Part shown: positions 32,751-41,861 of the stretch, piece by piece | Layout: every line of letters starts with the position of its first letter | Position numbering within the stretch: the stretch's first letter is position 1 | Assembly (NCBI RefSeq): GCF_024346315.1 | Contig: NZ_JAGQCS010000011.1 | Coordinates: 1 to 64,000, forward strand | DNA: 64,000 nt | Origin: Cyanobium sp. ATX 6F1 | GTDB lineage: Bacteria; Cyanobacteriota; Cyanobacteriia; PCC-6307; Cyanobiaceae | Direction of reading: 5' to 3' | Position numbers and translations under genes: made by a program | Notes under the pieces: model-generated | What the model was told of the DNA's origin: nothing | Databases searched by the model: none | The model's input: only the letters and a program-made list of their open reading frames with translations

Positions 32751-33091
32751 TCGGCGCTCACCAGGCTGCAGCCTTCGCTGAGAGCATGGCTGGCGATCAG
32801 CAGGTCCATCAAACCCAGGGGCTTGCCTCGTTGCTCCAGCTGGGCCCGAAGCCTGCCATAGGTGCGAGCGCATCCTTCGCTCCAGGGCAGGATCTCCAGA
32901 GCCTCCAGCGCCCCCTCGATCAGCTGGCGCTTGTTGGCAGGCAGCACGCGCCGCTCCAGCCCGTAGCGGATCTCCGCCGCCACGATCACCGAAAGGCAGC
33001 ACTGCTGCTCCGCCAACCAGCCATCGAGGCGAGGCGAGCGCCCATCCAGAAGGGCGCGCACAGCGTTCGTATCGAGCATCCGCCTAGTCAT
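32705..33091 (-). CDS. PIN-domain toxin (VapC-like)
   Basis: 128 residues from the ATG at 33091 (MTRRMLDTNAVRALLDGRSP). PIN residues are visible: D7 in LDTN, the glutamate in IVAAEIRYGLER, and the acidic LGLMDLLIASHALSEGCSLV near 100. Family VapC. Its antitoxin is 19 bases upstream. The open frame continues upstream but across the antitoxin gene. Confidence 0.88.
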   Translation of the reverse strand: MTRRMLDTNAVRALLDGRSPRLDGWLAEQQCCLSVIVAAEIRYGLERRVLPANKRQLIEGALEALEILPWSEGCARTYGRLRAQLEQRGKPLGLMDLLIASHALSEGCSLVSADQAFAQVDELTLESW

Positions 33092-33110
33092 TTCGGCCCT
33101 TGCGACATCG

Positions 33111-33371
33111 TCACGGCCAGTTGCCCTCCGGCGCTGCGGCTGGATCGCGTAGGTGATCAAAAAAGCTGTCCAGTTCTGCGCGTTCGCCTGGCTCGGCCAG
33201 CAGGGCATCACGCTGCTCCAGCCAGACGCGGGCGGAGGGCCGCAGCGGCGTGAGCACCACCGCGCCGGATTCGGGATCCCGGTGCACCTCCACCTCCGAT
33301 CCCTCGAAGCGGAATTCGGCAGGCAGGCGCACCGCCTGGCTGCGCCCATTCCGAAACAGCTTGGCGCGCAT
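33111..33371 (-). CDS. AbrB-type VapB antitoxin
   Basis: 86 residues from the ATG at 33371 ([20 protein letters not shown]). The swapped-hairpin AbrB fold is seen in [20 protein letters not shown] then [19 protein letters not shown]; the acidic C-terminal tail binds the toxin. Antitoxin of the PIN gene downstream. Upstream lie two inverted repeats likely to be operator sites. Confidence 0.85.
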   Translation of the reverse strand: MRAKLFRNGRSQAVRLPAEFRFEGSEVEVHRDPESGAVVLTPLRPSARVWLEQRDALLAEPGERAELDSFFDHLRDPAAAPEGNWP

Positions 33372-33372
33372 T

Positions 33373-33409
33373 TCACTGAAGTGATAGATACCAAGTCTAG
33401 ACCACTTGG
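33373..33409. promoter_or_regulatory. Inverted-repeat operators upstream of VapB
   Basis: Two inverted repeats just upstream of the antitoxin ATG: TCACT, GA, AGTGA at 33373-33384 and CCAAGT, 7 bases, ACTTGG at 33391-33409. The second includes GTCTAGAC. They fit an autorepressed VapBC operon. Confidence 0.65.
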
Positions 33410-33649
33410 CCGCCATCAGGCTGCCCCCTGGCGGCGGAGCAGCACCTCGCCATGGTCAAGCGCCTCGCGCACGACCGGAGCACCATTTCACGCATCCTGG
33501 CCAGGTGGCGTTCCTCGAAGGGCATCACCACCAGGACGTCGGCATCCAAATCCCAGCGCCTCGCGGGTCACCAGAGGTGTCGGGGTGGAAGTCATGGGCC
33601 CCTTCATCGCGAAGCTACCCAGCCAACAACGCCCACGACCAGCAGCGCC
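33410..33649 (-). other. Possible nucleotidyltransferase remnant
   Basis: The minus strand contains fragments in several frames resembling an MNT C-terminal half (TREALGFDADVLVVMP and [13 protein letters not shown]), but no continuous gene. It may be a decayed MNT gene; the call is weak. Confidence 0.25.
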
Positions 33650-34024
33650 TCAGGCCAGGAACTGCCTCACCAAGCCAATCAGCTCCTTCTTGCTGAACGA
33701 CTCCAAGGGCGGCGGCGGCGGCTCCACCTGCCTCTGCTCAAGAACCCTGGCCAGCTCGGGCTTCTTCAACTTGGTGTAGCCCTTGATCCCGTGGGTCTTG
33801 CACAGCTGCTTGAGGGCCGCCACCGACAACTTGAGAAAGCTCCCCTTGCCCAGCAGAGCCTTGCGGTGTTGGGAGGCGGCATCGGGTGGATCCTGCAGAT
33901 GGCTGAGGGCTTCTCCCGAGCGCTGGAGATGCTCCCCCACACGCCGATAGACCCGGGCATCGGTGCCGGCGAGTTCCCGGTGGCTCTGCTCCAGCAGATC
34001 GGCGATCGATGGGCCCGCGCTCAT
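33650..34024 (-). CDS. SAP-like motif protein
   Basis: 124 residues. The C-terminal part contains two helix-extended-helix motifs (LSVAALKQLCKTHGIKGYTK, and ESFSKKELIGLVRQFLA), similar to SAP or Rho-N nucleic-acid-binding modules. The N-terminal half is helical. Start ATG overlaps the stop of the coiled-coil gene upstream (ATGA). No named family is recognised; possibly a nucleoid or stress protein. Confidence 0.6.
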   Translation of the reverse strand: MSAGPSIADLLEQSHRELAGTDARVYRRVGEHLQRSGEALSHLQDPPDAASQHRKALLGKGSFLKLSVAALKQLCKTHGIKGYTKLKKPELARVLEQRQVEPPPPPLESFSKKELIGLVRQFLA

Positions 34025-34479
34025 GGCTGCTCGTTGATCTGGGCGGGTCCGTTGCCGGGGTCGGCCGCTTCGCCGGCGAGTGCCACAGCGCGCGCCTTCA
34101 CCTGACGCCAGCGGCGGGCCTGGGCGATCAGCTGCCGGAACATCTCCACGAGCCAGAAGCCGCTCTGGCGCTCACTTTCATCAATCAGGCCCACCATCGC
34201 ATCGCCGGTGTCCTCCAGTTCGCGGATCACGGCGCCGAGCTTGGCGTTCATGGCATGGAGCCGCGTCTTGGTGTGCGCTTCATCGGCCAGGTCGGCCGCC
34301 AGTTCCCCCAGTTCCCGTTGCAGCTCGGCGATCACCACACCGCGACGGTCGCTCTGGGCCTTGAGCACCCCCCGGGAGCGGTTGGCCGACACCAGCGCCG
34401 CACGGCATTCGCTGTAGGTGGCCTCGAGAGCCTCCGGCTCTGGTGAGCTGGGGAACTCGCTGGCGGAGCGCAGGGCCAT
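34021..34479 (-). CDS. Coiled-coil hypothetical protein
   Basis: 152 residues, mostly helical with heptad-like stretches (AELQRELGELAADLADEAHT, LHAMNAKLGAVIRELEDTGD). Overlaps the SAP-like gene and is probably co-expressed. No domain is recognised; the sequence looks like a conserved cyanobacterial structural or regulatory protein. Start at the ATG at 34479. Confidence 0.6.
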   Translation of the reverse strand: MALRSASEFPSSPEPEALEATYSECRAALVSANRSRGVLKAQSDRRGVVIAELQRELGELAADLADEAHTKTRLHAMNAKLGAVIRELEDTGDAMVGLIDESERQSGFWLVEMFRQLIAQARRWRQVKARAVALAGEAADPGNGPAQINEQP

Positions 34480-34586
34480 GCCGCGTAGAAGAACTGGAGG
34501 CAGGATGACAGCCTTGGATCTGGGCTGACGGTTTGCCTGAAAGCATGGAACGCGGGAGCGCCCCAGCCAAGCCCAGCTCCGCTAAA

Positions 34587-34596
34587 TTACATGTAA
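34587..34596. promoter_or_regulatory. Palindromic operator of MazEF-like operon
   Basis: Perfect 10-base palindrome TTACATGTAA, about 15 bases before the antitoxin ATG. Confidence 0.65.
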
Positions 34597-34610
34597 CTTC
34601 CTGGGGGACG

Positions 34611-34847
34611 ATGGCGATGGACGAAGCAAAGCGTGCTCTCACCCGAGAAAAAGTCCGCGCCCACCGGGAGCGGCTACGGCGCCAGGGTCTGCGGCCGATC
34701 CAGATCTGGGTGCCGGATGTGCGCACTCCCGAGTTCGCCGCCGAGGCCCGGCGGCAATGCCTGCTCGTCAACGCAAGCGCTCAGGAGGCAGACGACCAGG
34801 CCTTCGTGGATGCCATTTCTATCTGGCCGGATCATTGCCCTGAATGA
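34611..34847 (+). CDS. MazE-type antitoxin (DUF3018-like)
   Basis: 78 residues from the ATG at 34611, with a purine-rich site upstream (TGGGGGAC). Features match the DUF3018 antitoxin family: TREKVRAHRERLRRQGLRPI then QIWVPDVRTPEFAAEARRQ. It binds MazF; the gene overlaps the toxin by 4 bases. A palindromic operator lies just before it. Confidence 0.85.
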   Translation: MAMDEAKRALTREKVRAHRERLRRQGLRPIQIWVPDVRTPEFAAEARRQCLLVNASAQEADDQAFVDAISIWPDHCPE

Positions 34848-35173
34848 AACGGAGTGAAATCTGGACCGTCGCCGGAGGTGGCGCCTACACCTCAAAGCCG
34901 CGCCCTGCCGTGATCGTGCAAGACGATGCCTTCGCGGAGCGGGACTCAATCACCCTCTGCCCACTCACCACTGATCCCGCCGACGCCCCCGTGTTTCGGA
35001 TTCCTGTGGAGCCAAGCAGCCGCAATGGCCTCTCCAGCCGTAGCTGGCTGATGGCGGACAAGCTCAGCACCGTTCCCCGTGAACGCCTCGGCAGCCGGAT
35101 CGGCCAGCTCGAGGACGACCTGCTGCTGCGCCTGAACCGCTCGATCCTGGTGTTCCTCGGTTTGGCGCGCTGA
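34844..35173 (+). CDS. mazF: MazF/PemK-type endoribonuclease toxin
   Basis: 109 residues. MazF features: MKRSEIWTVAGGGAYTSKPR, the core PAVIVQDDAF, ITLCPLTTDPADAPVFRIPV and MADKLSTVPRERLGSRIGQL. MazF cuts mRNA at short sequences. Starts in the overlap with its antitoxin (ATGA) and appears intact. It is the last toxin in the chain before the actinobacterial-like gene. Confidence 0.88.
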   Translation: MKRSEIWTVAGGGAYTSKPRPAVIVQDDAFAERDSITLCPLTTDPADAPVFRIPVEPSSRNGLSSRSWLMADKLSTVPRERLGSRIGQLEDDLLLRLNRSILVFLGLAR

Positions 35174-35176
35174 GCC

Positions 35177-35233
35177 TTTTGTTCATCACCCTGAAGAAGT
35201 CCGAGCGGTTGTTTTCCCCCACCAACCGCTCCG
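35177..35233 (+). pseudogene. Helicase 3'-end remnant (tail copy 5)
   Basis: About 57 bases reading FITLKKSERLFSPTNRS, matching an internal part of the DUF3427 tail (28957-29013). It begins 4 bases after the mazF stop and lacks both ends. Confidence 0.75.
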
Positions 35234-35398
35234 TGGACCTGCGGCACCAGCGTCTGCACCGAAGCCTCACGTCGCCCTGCGCCCTCAGACAAGACCGCTC
35301 GATCGGTCTCCAGCGCAGCTCAAGGCTCGCTGGGCCGGCGATCTGGATGGCACGAGTACCGTCTCAACGGGAACGAGAACGGGCTCGAGGTTCACCGG

Positions 35399-36250
35399 AT
35401 GGTTGGGGACGTGTGTGCTGCCGACGGAGCGCGGCTCGAGCCTGTGGTCGGTGTGGCGGATGTCTGGCGCTGCCCGACCTGTGGACACCGAACGGACGAA
35501 GCCGGCGACGGACGGCTCGGTGACGGGTTCGACGTCAACCACCGGCAGTGGGGCCTGCGCGGGGATGTGCATGCCTGGCAGGCCATGCGTGAGCTCGTCA
35601 GGGCGACACCCACGCCGAACGATCGCGGTGCGGTCCGTGCGGCCTACGTCGATGCCCTGCGTCGCGTGGCCGACGTCGACATCGATCAGACCGATGAGCG
35701 GGTCGTGCACCGGCCCCACCTCGACCATGGGGGGATGTCCGGCGGATCGCTCGACGTCGAGTGGTGGCGGTCCAAGGGCATTCCACTGCTCGTCGAGCGG
35801 GCGCTGCAGCGGCGTCCCCCGTTGCGATCGCCGTCCACGCGACGCCCCGGCGGCCATGGGATCGACATCGTCGTGTGGACGATCCTGCTGGCGATTCCGG
35901 CAGCGTTGGTCGGTGGCGGAGGGTTCCTGCTGCATCAGCGCTTGGCCGGCACGCGCGTCGAGGCCAAGGTGCTTGCGTGCAACACATCGGGAGCGATCAT
36001 CCGTGGAGCGTCCACGTATCGCACTGAGTGCATCGCCCGGTGGGAGATCGGCGGTCGGCTCGTGATCGGTGGGTTCACGGGGGGTAACGGGGAGGCCGAC
36101 GTGGGCAGCACCATCGACGCAACGGTGCGCGGCGACACCGCCTACAGCCGGTCGCTTGGTCTCCCCGTCATGCTGATCGCCATGGGACTGCCGTTCCTCG
36201 CGCTTCCCGTGCTCGCGATCCGCACGAGAGTGCGGAGCCGGATCAGCTGA
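35399..36250 (+). CDS. Membrane protein of unknown family, actinobacteria-like
   Basis: 283 residues from the ATG at 35399; the same frame is open upstream to about 35285 and may start earlier. A single CPTCGHRT zinc-knuckle-like motif lies near residue 25, one hydrophobic helix near 160-180 (VVWTILLAIPAALVGGGGFL), a beta-rich outer domain and a second helix near the C-terminus (VMLIAMGLPFLALPVLAI). The codon choice is heavy in GAC, GTC and CGT, unlike the neighbours, and suggests transfer from an actinobacterium. Function unknown. Confidence 0.65.
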   Translation: MVGDVCAADGARLEPVVGVADVWRCPTCGHRTDEAGDGRLGDGFDVNHRQWGLRGDVHAWQAMRELVRATPTPNDRGAVRAAYVDALRRVADVDIDQTDERVVHRPHLDHGGMSGGSLDVEWWRSKGIPLLVERALQRRPPLRSPSTRRPGGHGIDIVVWTILLAIPAALVGGGGFLLHQRLAGTRVEAKVLACNTSGAIIRGASTYRTECIARWEIGGRLVIGGFTGGNGEADVGSTIDATVRGDTAYSRSLGLPVMLIAMGLPFLALPVLAIRTRVRSRIS

Positions 36251-36288
36251 CCAGCTGCGTTCTGGGGATGGTTCAGGGGTTGATCGGC

Positions 36289-38034
36289 TCAGGACGAACA
36301 GCTGTAGTGGGACACGCCTCCGGCGTTGAAGAATTCCCTGGGCTTCAGGCGGTCGTACCTCGCCGCCAGCTCCGCGGATGGCTCGTCGTAGGGATAGCTG
36401 AACACCTCCTGCAGCTCCTGGACCAGGTTGAAATCACCTTGCGCCGCCTGTTCATAAGCCGGTGCAATGAGCCATTCGCGCCAGGTGATCGCGGGGTTCA
36501 CCTGTTTCATCGCTGAGGATGTCTCGCCGAGGTCGCCGTTACGCGTGATCTGATCACGCCAGCGTTGCAGCCATTGCGTCCATTGGGCATCGAGCTGCTC
36601 TGAACTGGGCAGGTAGAAGCTCTCTTTCAAGGTGGAGAGTTGATCTGGAATCTCAGACAGCCGGCGGAAGAAGATCGTGTAGTCCGCCTTGGAGAGCACC
36701 ATCAGCTCCAGCAGCTCGTTCACCAGCGCGGCGTCGTAGCGAATCAGGCCGAGCTTGCTGGCCCACATCGCCTCGATCTCCTGGCGCATCACTTCGGCGA
36801 AGCCGTCGCGGATCTGATCCAGCTTTGCCACTGCCTCGGTGTTGCCCTCGAGCAGTGGCCGGAGGGCAGCCGAGAACATCTGGTAATTGGCTTCGGCCGC
36901 CACCGGTTGGTTGAAGAAGCAGAAGTGCTCGCCGCCGCCGGTCCAGGGCTGAAAGCGGGGATCGAACAGTTCGCAGAAGCCGAAGGGTCCGTAGTCGAGG
37001 GTGTAGCCACCGGCGGCGCAGTTGTCGCTGTTGAAATTGCCCTGGCAGTAGCCAACCCGCATCCAGTTCGCCACCAGTGCGATGAGCCGCCCGCGAAACA
37101 ATTCCGCCAGCTCAACCACCTGATCGCTGAAATCCAGACTCGGATCAATCTCCGGCCGGTAGTTCCGCTCGATCAGGTGCTGAACGATCATCCGCAGCTC
37201 GTTCAGCGCATCCGGATGGGCCTCGCTGCGGGCGCGACGGGCGAACAGCTCCAGCTGGCCCACCCGCAGAAACGATGGTGCCACTCGTGTGGTGATCGCC
37301 GCAGGGTTGTCCACCAGGATGTCGGGATCGAACGAGCGGGAGTTCGGGGAGTACCAGGGCCGGCGCACGGTTTCAGACCCAGACACCACCAGGGTCAGGG
37401 ATCGTGAAGTGGGCACCCCCAGGGCGTGCATGAACTCCTGGGCCAGAAACTCGCGCACGCTGGAGCGGAGCACGGCGCGTCCATCGGCCCCGCGGCAGTA
37501 GGGGGTCGGGCCACCGCCTTTCAGTTGCATCTCCCAACGCCTGCCGTTGAAGACACCTTCAAACACGGAAATGGCCCGGCCATCGCCGTAGCCGTTGCCG
37601 GTTCCAAACGGGCACTGCTGGATGTACTCCGTGCCGTAGATCGAGAGGGCATACCCGGTGGCCCAACCCAACGGTCGCATCGGCTCCCGCGCCACCGTGA
37701 TGTCGCCGGAAAACAGACGGCGGAACTGGTCGTCCTGTGCCAGCGCATCGCTCAGGCCCAGCTCGCCAAAGAGGGTTCTGCTGTGCGCCACAACCTCCGG
37801 CGCTGGAAGTGGGGTTGGTGTCACCGGCACGTAATGACCGGAGAACACCTGGCGGGGCTGGTGGTCGCGGCCATCACCCGTCGCCTGGGGATCCGCCTGC
37901 AGGGAATCCAGCAGCGAATAGTCGGCCCGTTGGGCAAACTCCGCGAACGTTGTTGTCAGAACTGCTGCCGGCACTGTTGTCGTCACGGGTCTCTCGGGTG
38001 TTGGGCGGCCTGGCCCTGACGTTGAGGTCATCAT
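36289..38034 (-). CDS. selO: Protein adenylyltransferase SelO (YdiU family)
   Basis: About 581 residues from the ATG at 38034; a longer reading is open but non-conserved. SelO features: [20 protein letters not shown], the glycine-rich [40 protein letters not shown] with the nucleotide-binding lysine, [20 protein letters not shown], and [20 protein letters not shown]. It transfers AMP to proteins, in bacteria linked to redox stress. The C-terminal YSCSS resembles the family's redox Cys (Sec in some). Intact. Confidence 0.9.
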   Translation of the reverse strand: MMTSTSGPGRPTPERPVTTTVPAAVLTTTFAEFAQRADYSLLDSLQADPQATGDGRDHQPRQVFSGHYVPVTPTPLPAPEVVAHSRTLFGELGLSDALAQDDQFRRLFSGDITVAREPMRPLGWATGYALSIYGTEYIQQCPFGTGNGYGDGRAISVFEGVFNGRRWEMQLKGGGPTPYCRGADGRAVLRSSVREFLAQEFMHALGVPTSRSLTLVVSGSETVRRPWYSPNSRSFDPDILVDNPAAITTRVAPSFLRVGQLELFARRARSEAHPDALNELRMIVQHLIERNYRPEIDPSLDFSDQVVELAELFRGRLIALVANWMRVGYCQGNFNSDNCAAGGYTLDYGPFGFCELFDPRFQPWTGGGEHFCFFNQPVAAEANYQMFSAALRPLLEGNTEAVAKLDQIRDGFAEVMRQEIEAMWASKLGLIRYDAALVNELLELMVLSKADYTIFFRRLSEIPDQLSTLKESFYLPSSEQLDAQWTQWLQRWRDQITRNGDLGETSSAMKQVNPAITWREWLIAPAYEQAAQGDFNLVQELQEVFSYPYDEPSAELAARYDRLKPREFFNAGGVSHYSCSS

Positions 38035-38166
38035 CCTGGCGAACCTGTCGTCCTCGGTGTCCTGCCGGTGGGGAGGAGCGGCAAAGGGCGATCCGCTGGC
38101 GCCTGCAGCGATCACTCTGCGTCAGGCCGTACAAGATGAATCGAGAACCCTCCTTGCAAAAGAACC

Positions 38167-38439
38167 ATGAAATTCATGATCACCTGGACGATCTCGCCCT
38201 CCCACTACAGGGCCACCGTGGAGCGTTTCCTGAGCACCGCGGCCCCCGATGTCGACGGGCTCACAACCGTGGGCCGCTGGCACATGCCCGGATCCTCCCG
38301 CGGCTGGCATGTGGTCGAGGGGTCTGCCGAGGCCGTGGCCACCCTCGAGGCGTTCTGGGGCGATCTGCTGGAGATCCAGGTCTTCCCGGTGCTCGAAGAC
38401 GCCGAAGCGGCTCGCAGCCTGGCGTCCCAGGCGAGCTGA
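38167..38439 (+). CDS. DUF3303-family protein
   Basis: 90 residues: MKFMITWTISPSHYRATVER, then TTVGRWHMPGSSRGWHVVEG and VFPVLEDAEA, matching the small DUF3303 family with a ferredoxin-like dimeric barrel look. Function unknown. Divergent from selO. Confidence 0.75.
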   Translation: MKFMITWTISPSHYRATVERFLSTAAPDVDGLTTVGRWHMPGSSRGWHVVEGSAEAVATLEAFWGDLLEIQVFPVLEDAEAARSLASQAS

Positions 38440-38747
38440 TCGCTGAATCACCCTGACGCCGTTCCACCAGGCCGGTGGCGGCGAGCGGGGGAATGGTGGG
38501 ACGCACGGTTCCTCGGGCACCAAGTGGTGTCCGAGAGCGCCATGGAGACCAGAACCTTCCGGGCAGCCGATGGAGATCGCTGTTGACGCCGGCGATGGAG
38601 ACGCCCCAGCCCTGCGTCAACGTTCTGGAGTGATCCTTGTCGCCACAGAGCCGGCAGCCGCTCGGTGACCCAAGGCGCCCGTGTCCTGGCAATGTTTCTG
38701 CAGATCAAGTTCCCGGAAGTCCCGCTTGGAGTCCTGCCTTGAAAGCC
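38440..38747. other. Intergenic region without supported gene
   Basis: About 300 bases after the DUF3303 stop. Short frames on both strands lack motifs. Only the promoter of the secreted protein gene is expected here. Confidence 0.4.
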
Positions 38748-39329
38748 ATGCCCACCATCCATGGCTTGATGCCATGGGCCGCCCTGCTGTTGATGGCTGG
38801 GCCGATCACCGCCCGGGCGGCAGGCGCCCCCCCGGCTTCCCCTGTGGCGCTGAAGTTTGCCGATCAGACCTACCTTCATCGCTGGTCATCGAACCACCAG
38901 CACGAGTTCACACCTGTTGGCCAGGAAGACCTGAGTCGCTGGACGGACATGGTCACCATCAACACCTACCCAGGGGTGAGCGATGGTGAAGGGCTGGCTG
39001 ATGTGGCCAACCGTGTACTGGGCAACTACACGCGCAACAAGGCCATGGTGCTGCGCACCGATTCGATTCCCCGCACCCCCGCCAGGCCCGCTGAACACTT
39101 GATCGTGGTCGTCTTCCCCGCTCGCGACACCATCGAGGCCGTCTTCGCCCGGTTGAGGATGGCCGACGGCCGCGGCACCGCGGTGATCTACAGCCACCGC
39201 CTCTATGGAGGCAAGGCGGGGGAGGCCATGGCGGCCTGGCTGAAGGCCCATGGAACCACCTTGGAACGTCGTTTGATGGCCCTCCAGGAGGTTCCCTCCC
39301 ACCGCATCCTCGAGCCCGCCAGCCGTTGA
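38748..39329 (+). CDS. Secreted protein of unknown function
   Basis: 193 residues from the ATG at 38748 (MPTIHGLMPWAALLLMAGPI). Signal peptide ending near TARAAG. The mature domain has beta strands (VALKFADQTYLHRWSSNHQH, EFTPVGQEDLSRWTDMVTIN) and AVIYSHRLYGGKAGEAMAAW near the end. No family is recognised; similar proteins occur in cyanobacteria. Located in the periplasm or outside. Confidence 0.7.
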   Translation: MPTIHGLMPWAALLLMAGPITARAAGAPPASPVALKFADQTYLHRWSSNHQHEFTPVGQEDLSRWTDMVTINTYPGVSDGEGLADVANRVLGNYTRNKAMVLRTDSIPRTPARPAEHLIVVVFPARDTIEAVFARLRMADGRGTAVIYSHRLYGGKAGEAMAAWLKAHGTTLERRLMALQEVPSHRILEPASR

Positions 39330-39631
39330 ACAGGAACCAACCCGGTGCCTGGCGGGTGGAAATCGGCAAGAGCAGCGAATGGGATGCCCACCACCCATGG
39401 GCGGCCGGGCGGCGGAAGCAAATTCTCGAGCGCATCGCAGCAGAGGTGGTGCGTCAGAAGGCGCCCAGCTGCAGCGCCTTGATCGGCGAGCCGCCGGGTT
39501 TCATCACGATCAGGCAGCGCCCCGTGCAGCGTGCATGGCTTCGATGAACGCCCGGCCCAGATGTGCTGCCCAGAGGCCACCGGCCGGGTTGGGATGAGAA
39601 GGTGCGGGGGTCCGTCCCGATCTTCACGGCC
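39330..39631. other. Intergenic region without supported gene
   Basis: About 300 bases. The longest plus frame (39326-39547) lacks motifs, and minus-strand frames are fragments (CLIVMKPGGSPIKALQLGAF in one frame, preceded by another) that may be a decayed gene. Confidence 0.35.
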
Positions 39632-40297
39632 ATGGCCACCTACCTGATCACCGGCGCCAACCGGGGCATCGGCACCGAGTACTGCCGCCAGCTCAAGGCC
39701 CGGGGCGACACCGTGATCGCGGTCTGCCGCAGCTCCTCGCCGGAGCTGGACGCCCTCGGGGTGCGGACCCTCACGGGAGTGGACATCACCTCCGCTGACG
39801 CCATCGCCGGCCTGGTGGAACGGCTCGATGGCCTGCCGATCGACGGCCTGATCCACAACGCCGGCCTCCTGGAGCGCACAAGCCTGGGGGATCTCGATGT
39901 CGAGAGCCTGCGGCGCCAGTTCGAGGTCAATGCCCTCGGCCCCATGCGGCTCACCCATGCCCTGCTGGGCCATCTCCATGTGGGCTCCAAGCTGATCCTG
40001 ATGACCAGCCGCATGGGCTCGATCGCCGACAACAGCTCCGGAGGCTCCTATGGCTACCGGATGTCGAAGGTGGCGCTGTGCATGGCTGGCAAATCGTTGG
40101 CGATCGATCTCCAACCGCGTGGCATCGCCGTGGCCCTCCTCCACCCCGGGCTGGTGCGCACGCGCATGACCGGCTTCAGCGCCCAGGGCATCTCTGTGGA
40201 GCAGGCGGTGCAGGGCCTGCTGGAGCGCATCGATGCCCTCAGCCTGGAGACCTCCGGCACCTTCTGGCATGCCAACGGCGAGGTGTTGCCCTGGTAG
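39632..40297 (+). CDS. Short-chain dehydrogenase/reductase
   Basis: 221 residues from the ATG at 39632. Rossmann start MATYLITGANRGIGTEYCRQ with the TGxxxGIG loop, DGLIHNAGLL with NAG, and the catalytic YGYRMSK (Y and K) near residue 138. Classical SDR fold with NAD(P)H. Substrate unknown; several such proteins in cyanobacteria are uncharacterised. Convergent with the NADH dehydrogenase gene. Confidence 0.85.
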   Translation: MATYLITGANRGIGTEYCRQLKARGDTVIAVCRSSSPELDALGVRTLTGVDITSADAIAGLVERLDGLPIDGLIHNAGLLERTSLGDLDVESLRRQFEVNALGPMRLTHALLGHLHVGSKLILMTSRMGSIADNSSGGSYGYRMSKVALCMAGKSLAIDLQPRGIAVALLHPGLVRTRMTGFSAQGISVEQAVQGLLERIDALSLETSGTFWHANGEVLPW

Positions 40298-40313
40298 AGC
40301 CTGCCCGCCCCCC

Positions 40314-41744
40314 TCAGCCCCCCAGCACCGCCGCCTCGGGCTCGCTCTTCCCACTGGACCTGGCCCGCTCCAGGCCCACATCCACCCCCAGGTGCTGGTC
40401 AGGCCGGCCGGTGATCAGCAGGGCCCGGCGCTGGCGGGTGGCGATCTGCCACAGCCAGCGGCTGAGCAGGGTGATGCGGTTTTCGGTGTCGGGGATGAAG
40501 GCCAGGTGGGCCACCCCCCAGAGCAGCCAGCCGGCCAGGCCGGTGAGCCGCAGCCCGCGCAGATCGGCCACCGCATAGAGCGGCCCGATCACCGCCATCG
40601 TGCCGAGGTCGTTCCAGCAGAACGCGGCACTGTCGCGTCCGGCCAGTCCGTTGAGCAGATCCCTGGCGACCCAGGCGCCCATCTGCACCGCGGGGCCCGC
40701 CATCCCCGGCAGGGGCGCCCCGTCGCTGGTGTGGCGGTAACAGCAGAGATCCCCCAGCACCCGCACCTCCGGGTGGCCGGGAATCGAGAAATCCGGTTCC
40801 ACCAGCACCCGCCCGCCCCGGTCGGTGGCGCAACCACTGCGCTCCGCCAGCAACTTGCCCAGCCGCGAGGCGCGCACACCGGCGGTCCAGCAGATGGTGG
40901 CGGCCTGCAACAGCTCGGCGGTCGGCTCGCTGGCGCTGCCCTGGTTCGAGCCGGAGGGTTTGAGCCGCACGGTGCCGGGCTCGATCGCCTCCACCATCGT
41001 GTTCAGCCGCACCTCGACGCCGTTGGCACGCAGGTAACCAGCCGCGGAGGCCGAAAGGCTGGGATGCATCGCCGGCAGCACCCGGTCCACCGCATCCACC
41101 AGCACCACCTGGCACTCCTGCTCCTGGAGTTGCTTGAAATCGCGGCGGATGGCGGAGCGCATCAGCTCCACCAGGGATCCGGCCAGTTCGCAACCCGCCG
41201 GGCCGGCCCCCACCACCACCACCGAGAGCAGGAAACGGCGCCGCTCCGGTTCGGTGCACTGCTCGGCCTCCTCCATGGCCATCAGCAGGCGCCGGCGGAT
41301 CTCCTGGGCGTGCTCGAGGATCTTCATCGGCGGCGCCAGGGGGCGCCATTCCTCATGGCCGAAGTAGGCCGTGCCGGAGCCGCTGGCCAGCACCAAGTGG
41401 TCGTAGCCGTAGCGCTGGTCGTTGAACACCACCTCCCGCCGCTCCAGGTCAAGGTCCACCACCTCCCCGAGCAGCACCTGCACGTTGCGGGCCTGGCCGA
41501 CCATCTGGCGCAGGGGCGAGGCCACGTCGGCGGCGGACACCAGACCCGAGGCCACCTGGTAGAGCAGCGGCTGGAACAGGTTGAAGTTGCGCTTGTCGAT
41601 CAGGGTGACGCGCACAGGTTGACCGGCCAGGGCCTGGCAGACGCGCAGCCCGGCGAAACCGCCGCCCACCACCACCACGTGGGGGGCACCTGCCAGCTCA
41701 GGGGTGGGGGACTCGAGTTCGAGAAAGAAACGTTCCGCTGCCAT
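40314..41744 (-). CDS. Type II NADH dehydrogenase
   Basis: 476 residues. Two dinucleotide-binding loops: VVVVGGGFAGLRVCQALAGQ for FAD near residue 24 and SVVVVGAGPAGCELAGSLVE for NAD(P)H near 174, plus FQPLLYQVASG near 58. Non-proton-pumping NDH-2 passes electrons to plastoquinone at the membrane. The C-terminus has a hydrophobic stretch (LTGLAGWLLWGVAHLAFIPD) typical of membrane anchoring in NDH-2. Start at the ATG at 41744. Confidence 0.88.
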   Translation of the reverse strand: MAAERFFLELESPTPELAGAPHVVVVGGGFAGLRVCQALAGQPVRVTLIDKRNFNLFQPLLYQVASGLVSAADVASPLRQMVGQARNVQVLLGEVVDLDLERREVVFNDQRYGYDHLVLASGSGTAYFGHEEWRPLAPPMKILEHAQEIRRRLLMAMEEAEQCTEPERRRFLLSVVVVGAGPAGCELAGSLVELMRSAIRRDFKQLQEQECQVVLVDAVDRVLPAMHPSLSASAAGYLRANGVEVRLNTMVEAIEPGTVRLKPSGSNQGSASEPTAELLQAATICWTAGVRASRLGKLLAERSGCATDRGGRVLVEPDFSIPGHPEVRVLGDLCCYRHTSDGAPLPGMAGPAVQMGAWVARDLLNGLAGRDSAAFCWNDLGTMAVIGPLYAVADLRGLRLTGLAGWLLWGVAHLAFIPDTENRITLLSRWLWQIATRQRRALLITGRPDQHLGVDVGLERARSSGKSEPEAAVLGG

Positions 41745-41861
41745 CCGCTCCGGCTCGGAAACAGTGCCTCAAACCGTAATCAGGTGAACCGTTTTCGGGG
41801 ACGCCGATGGGGTTCTCCGCACAGGAGCGTCCCCTCACCCCCATAACCTGGGCCCGAGTCC

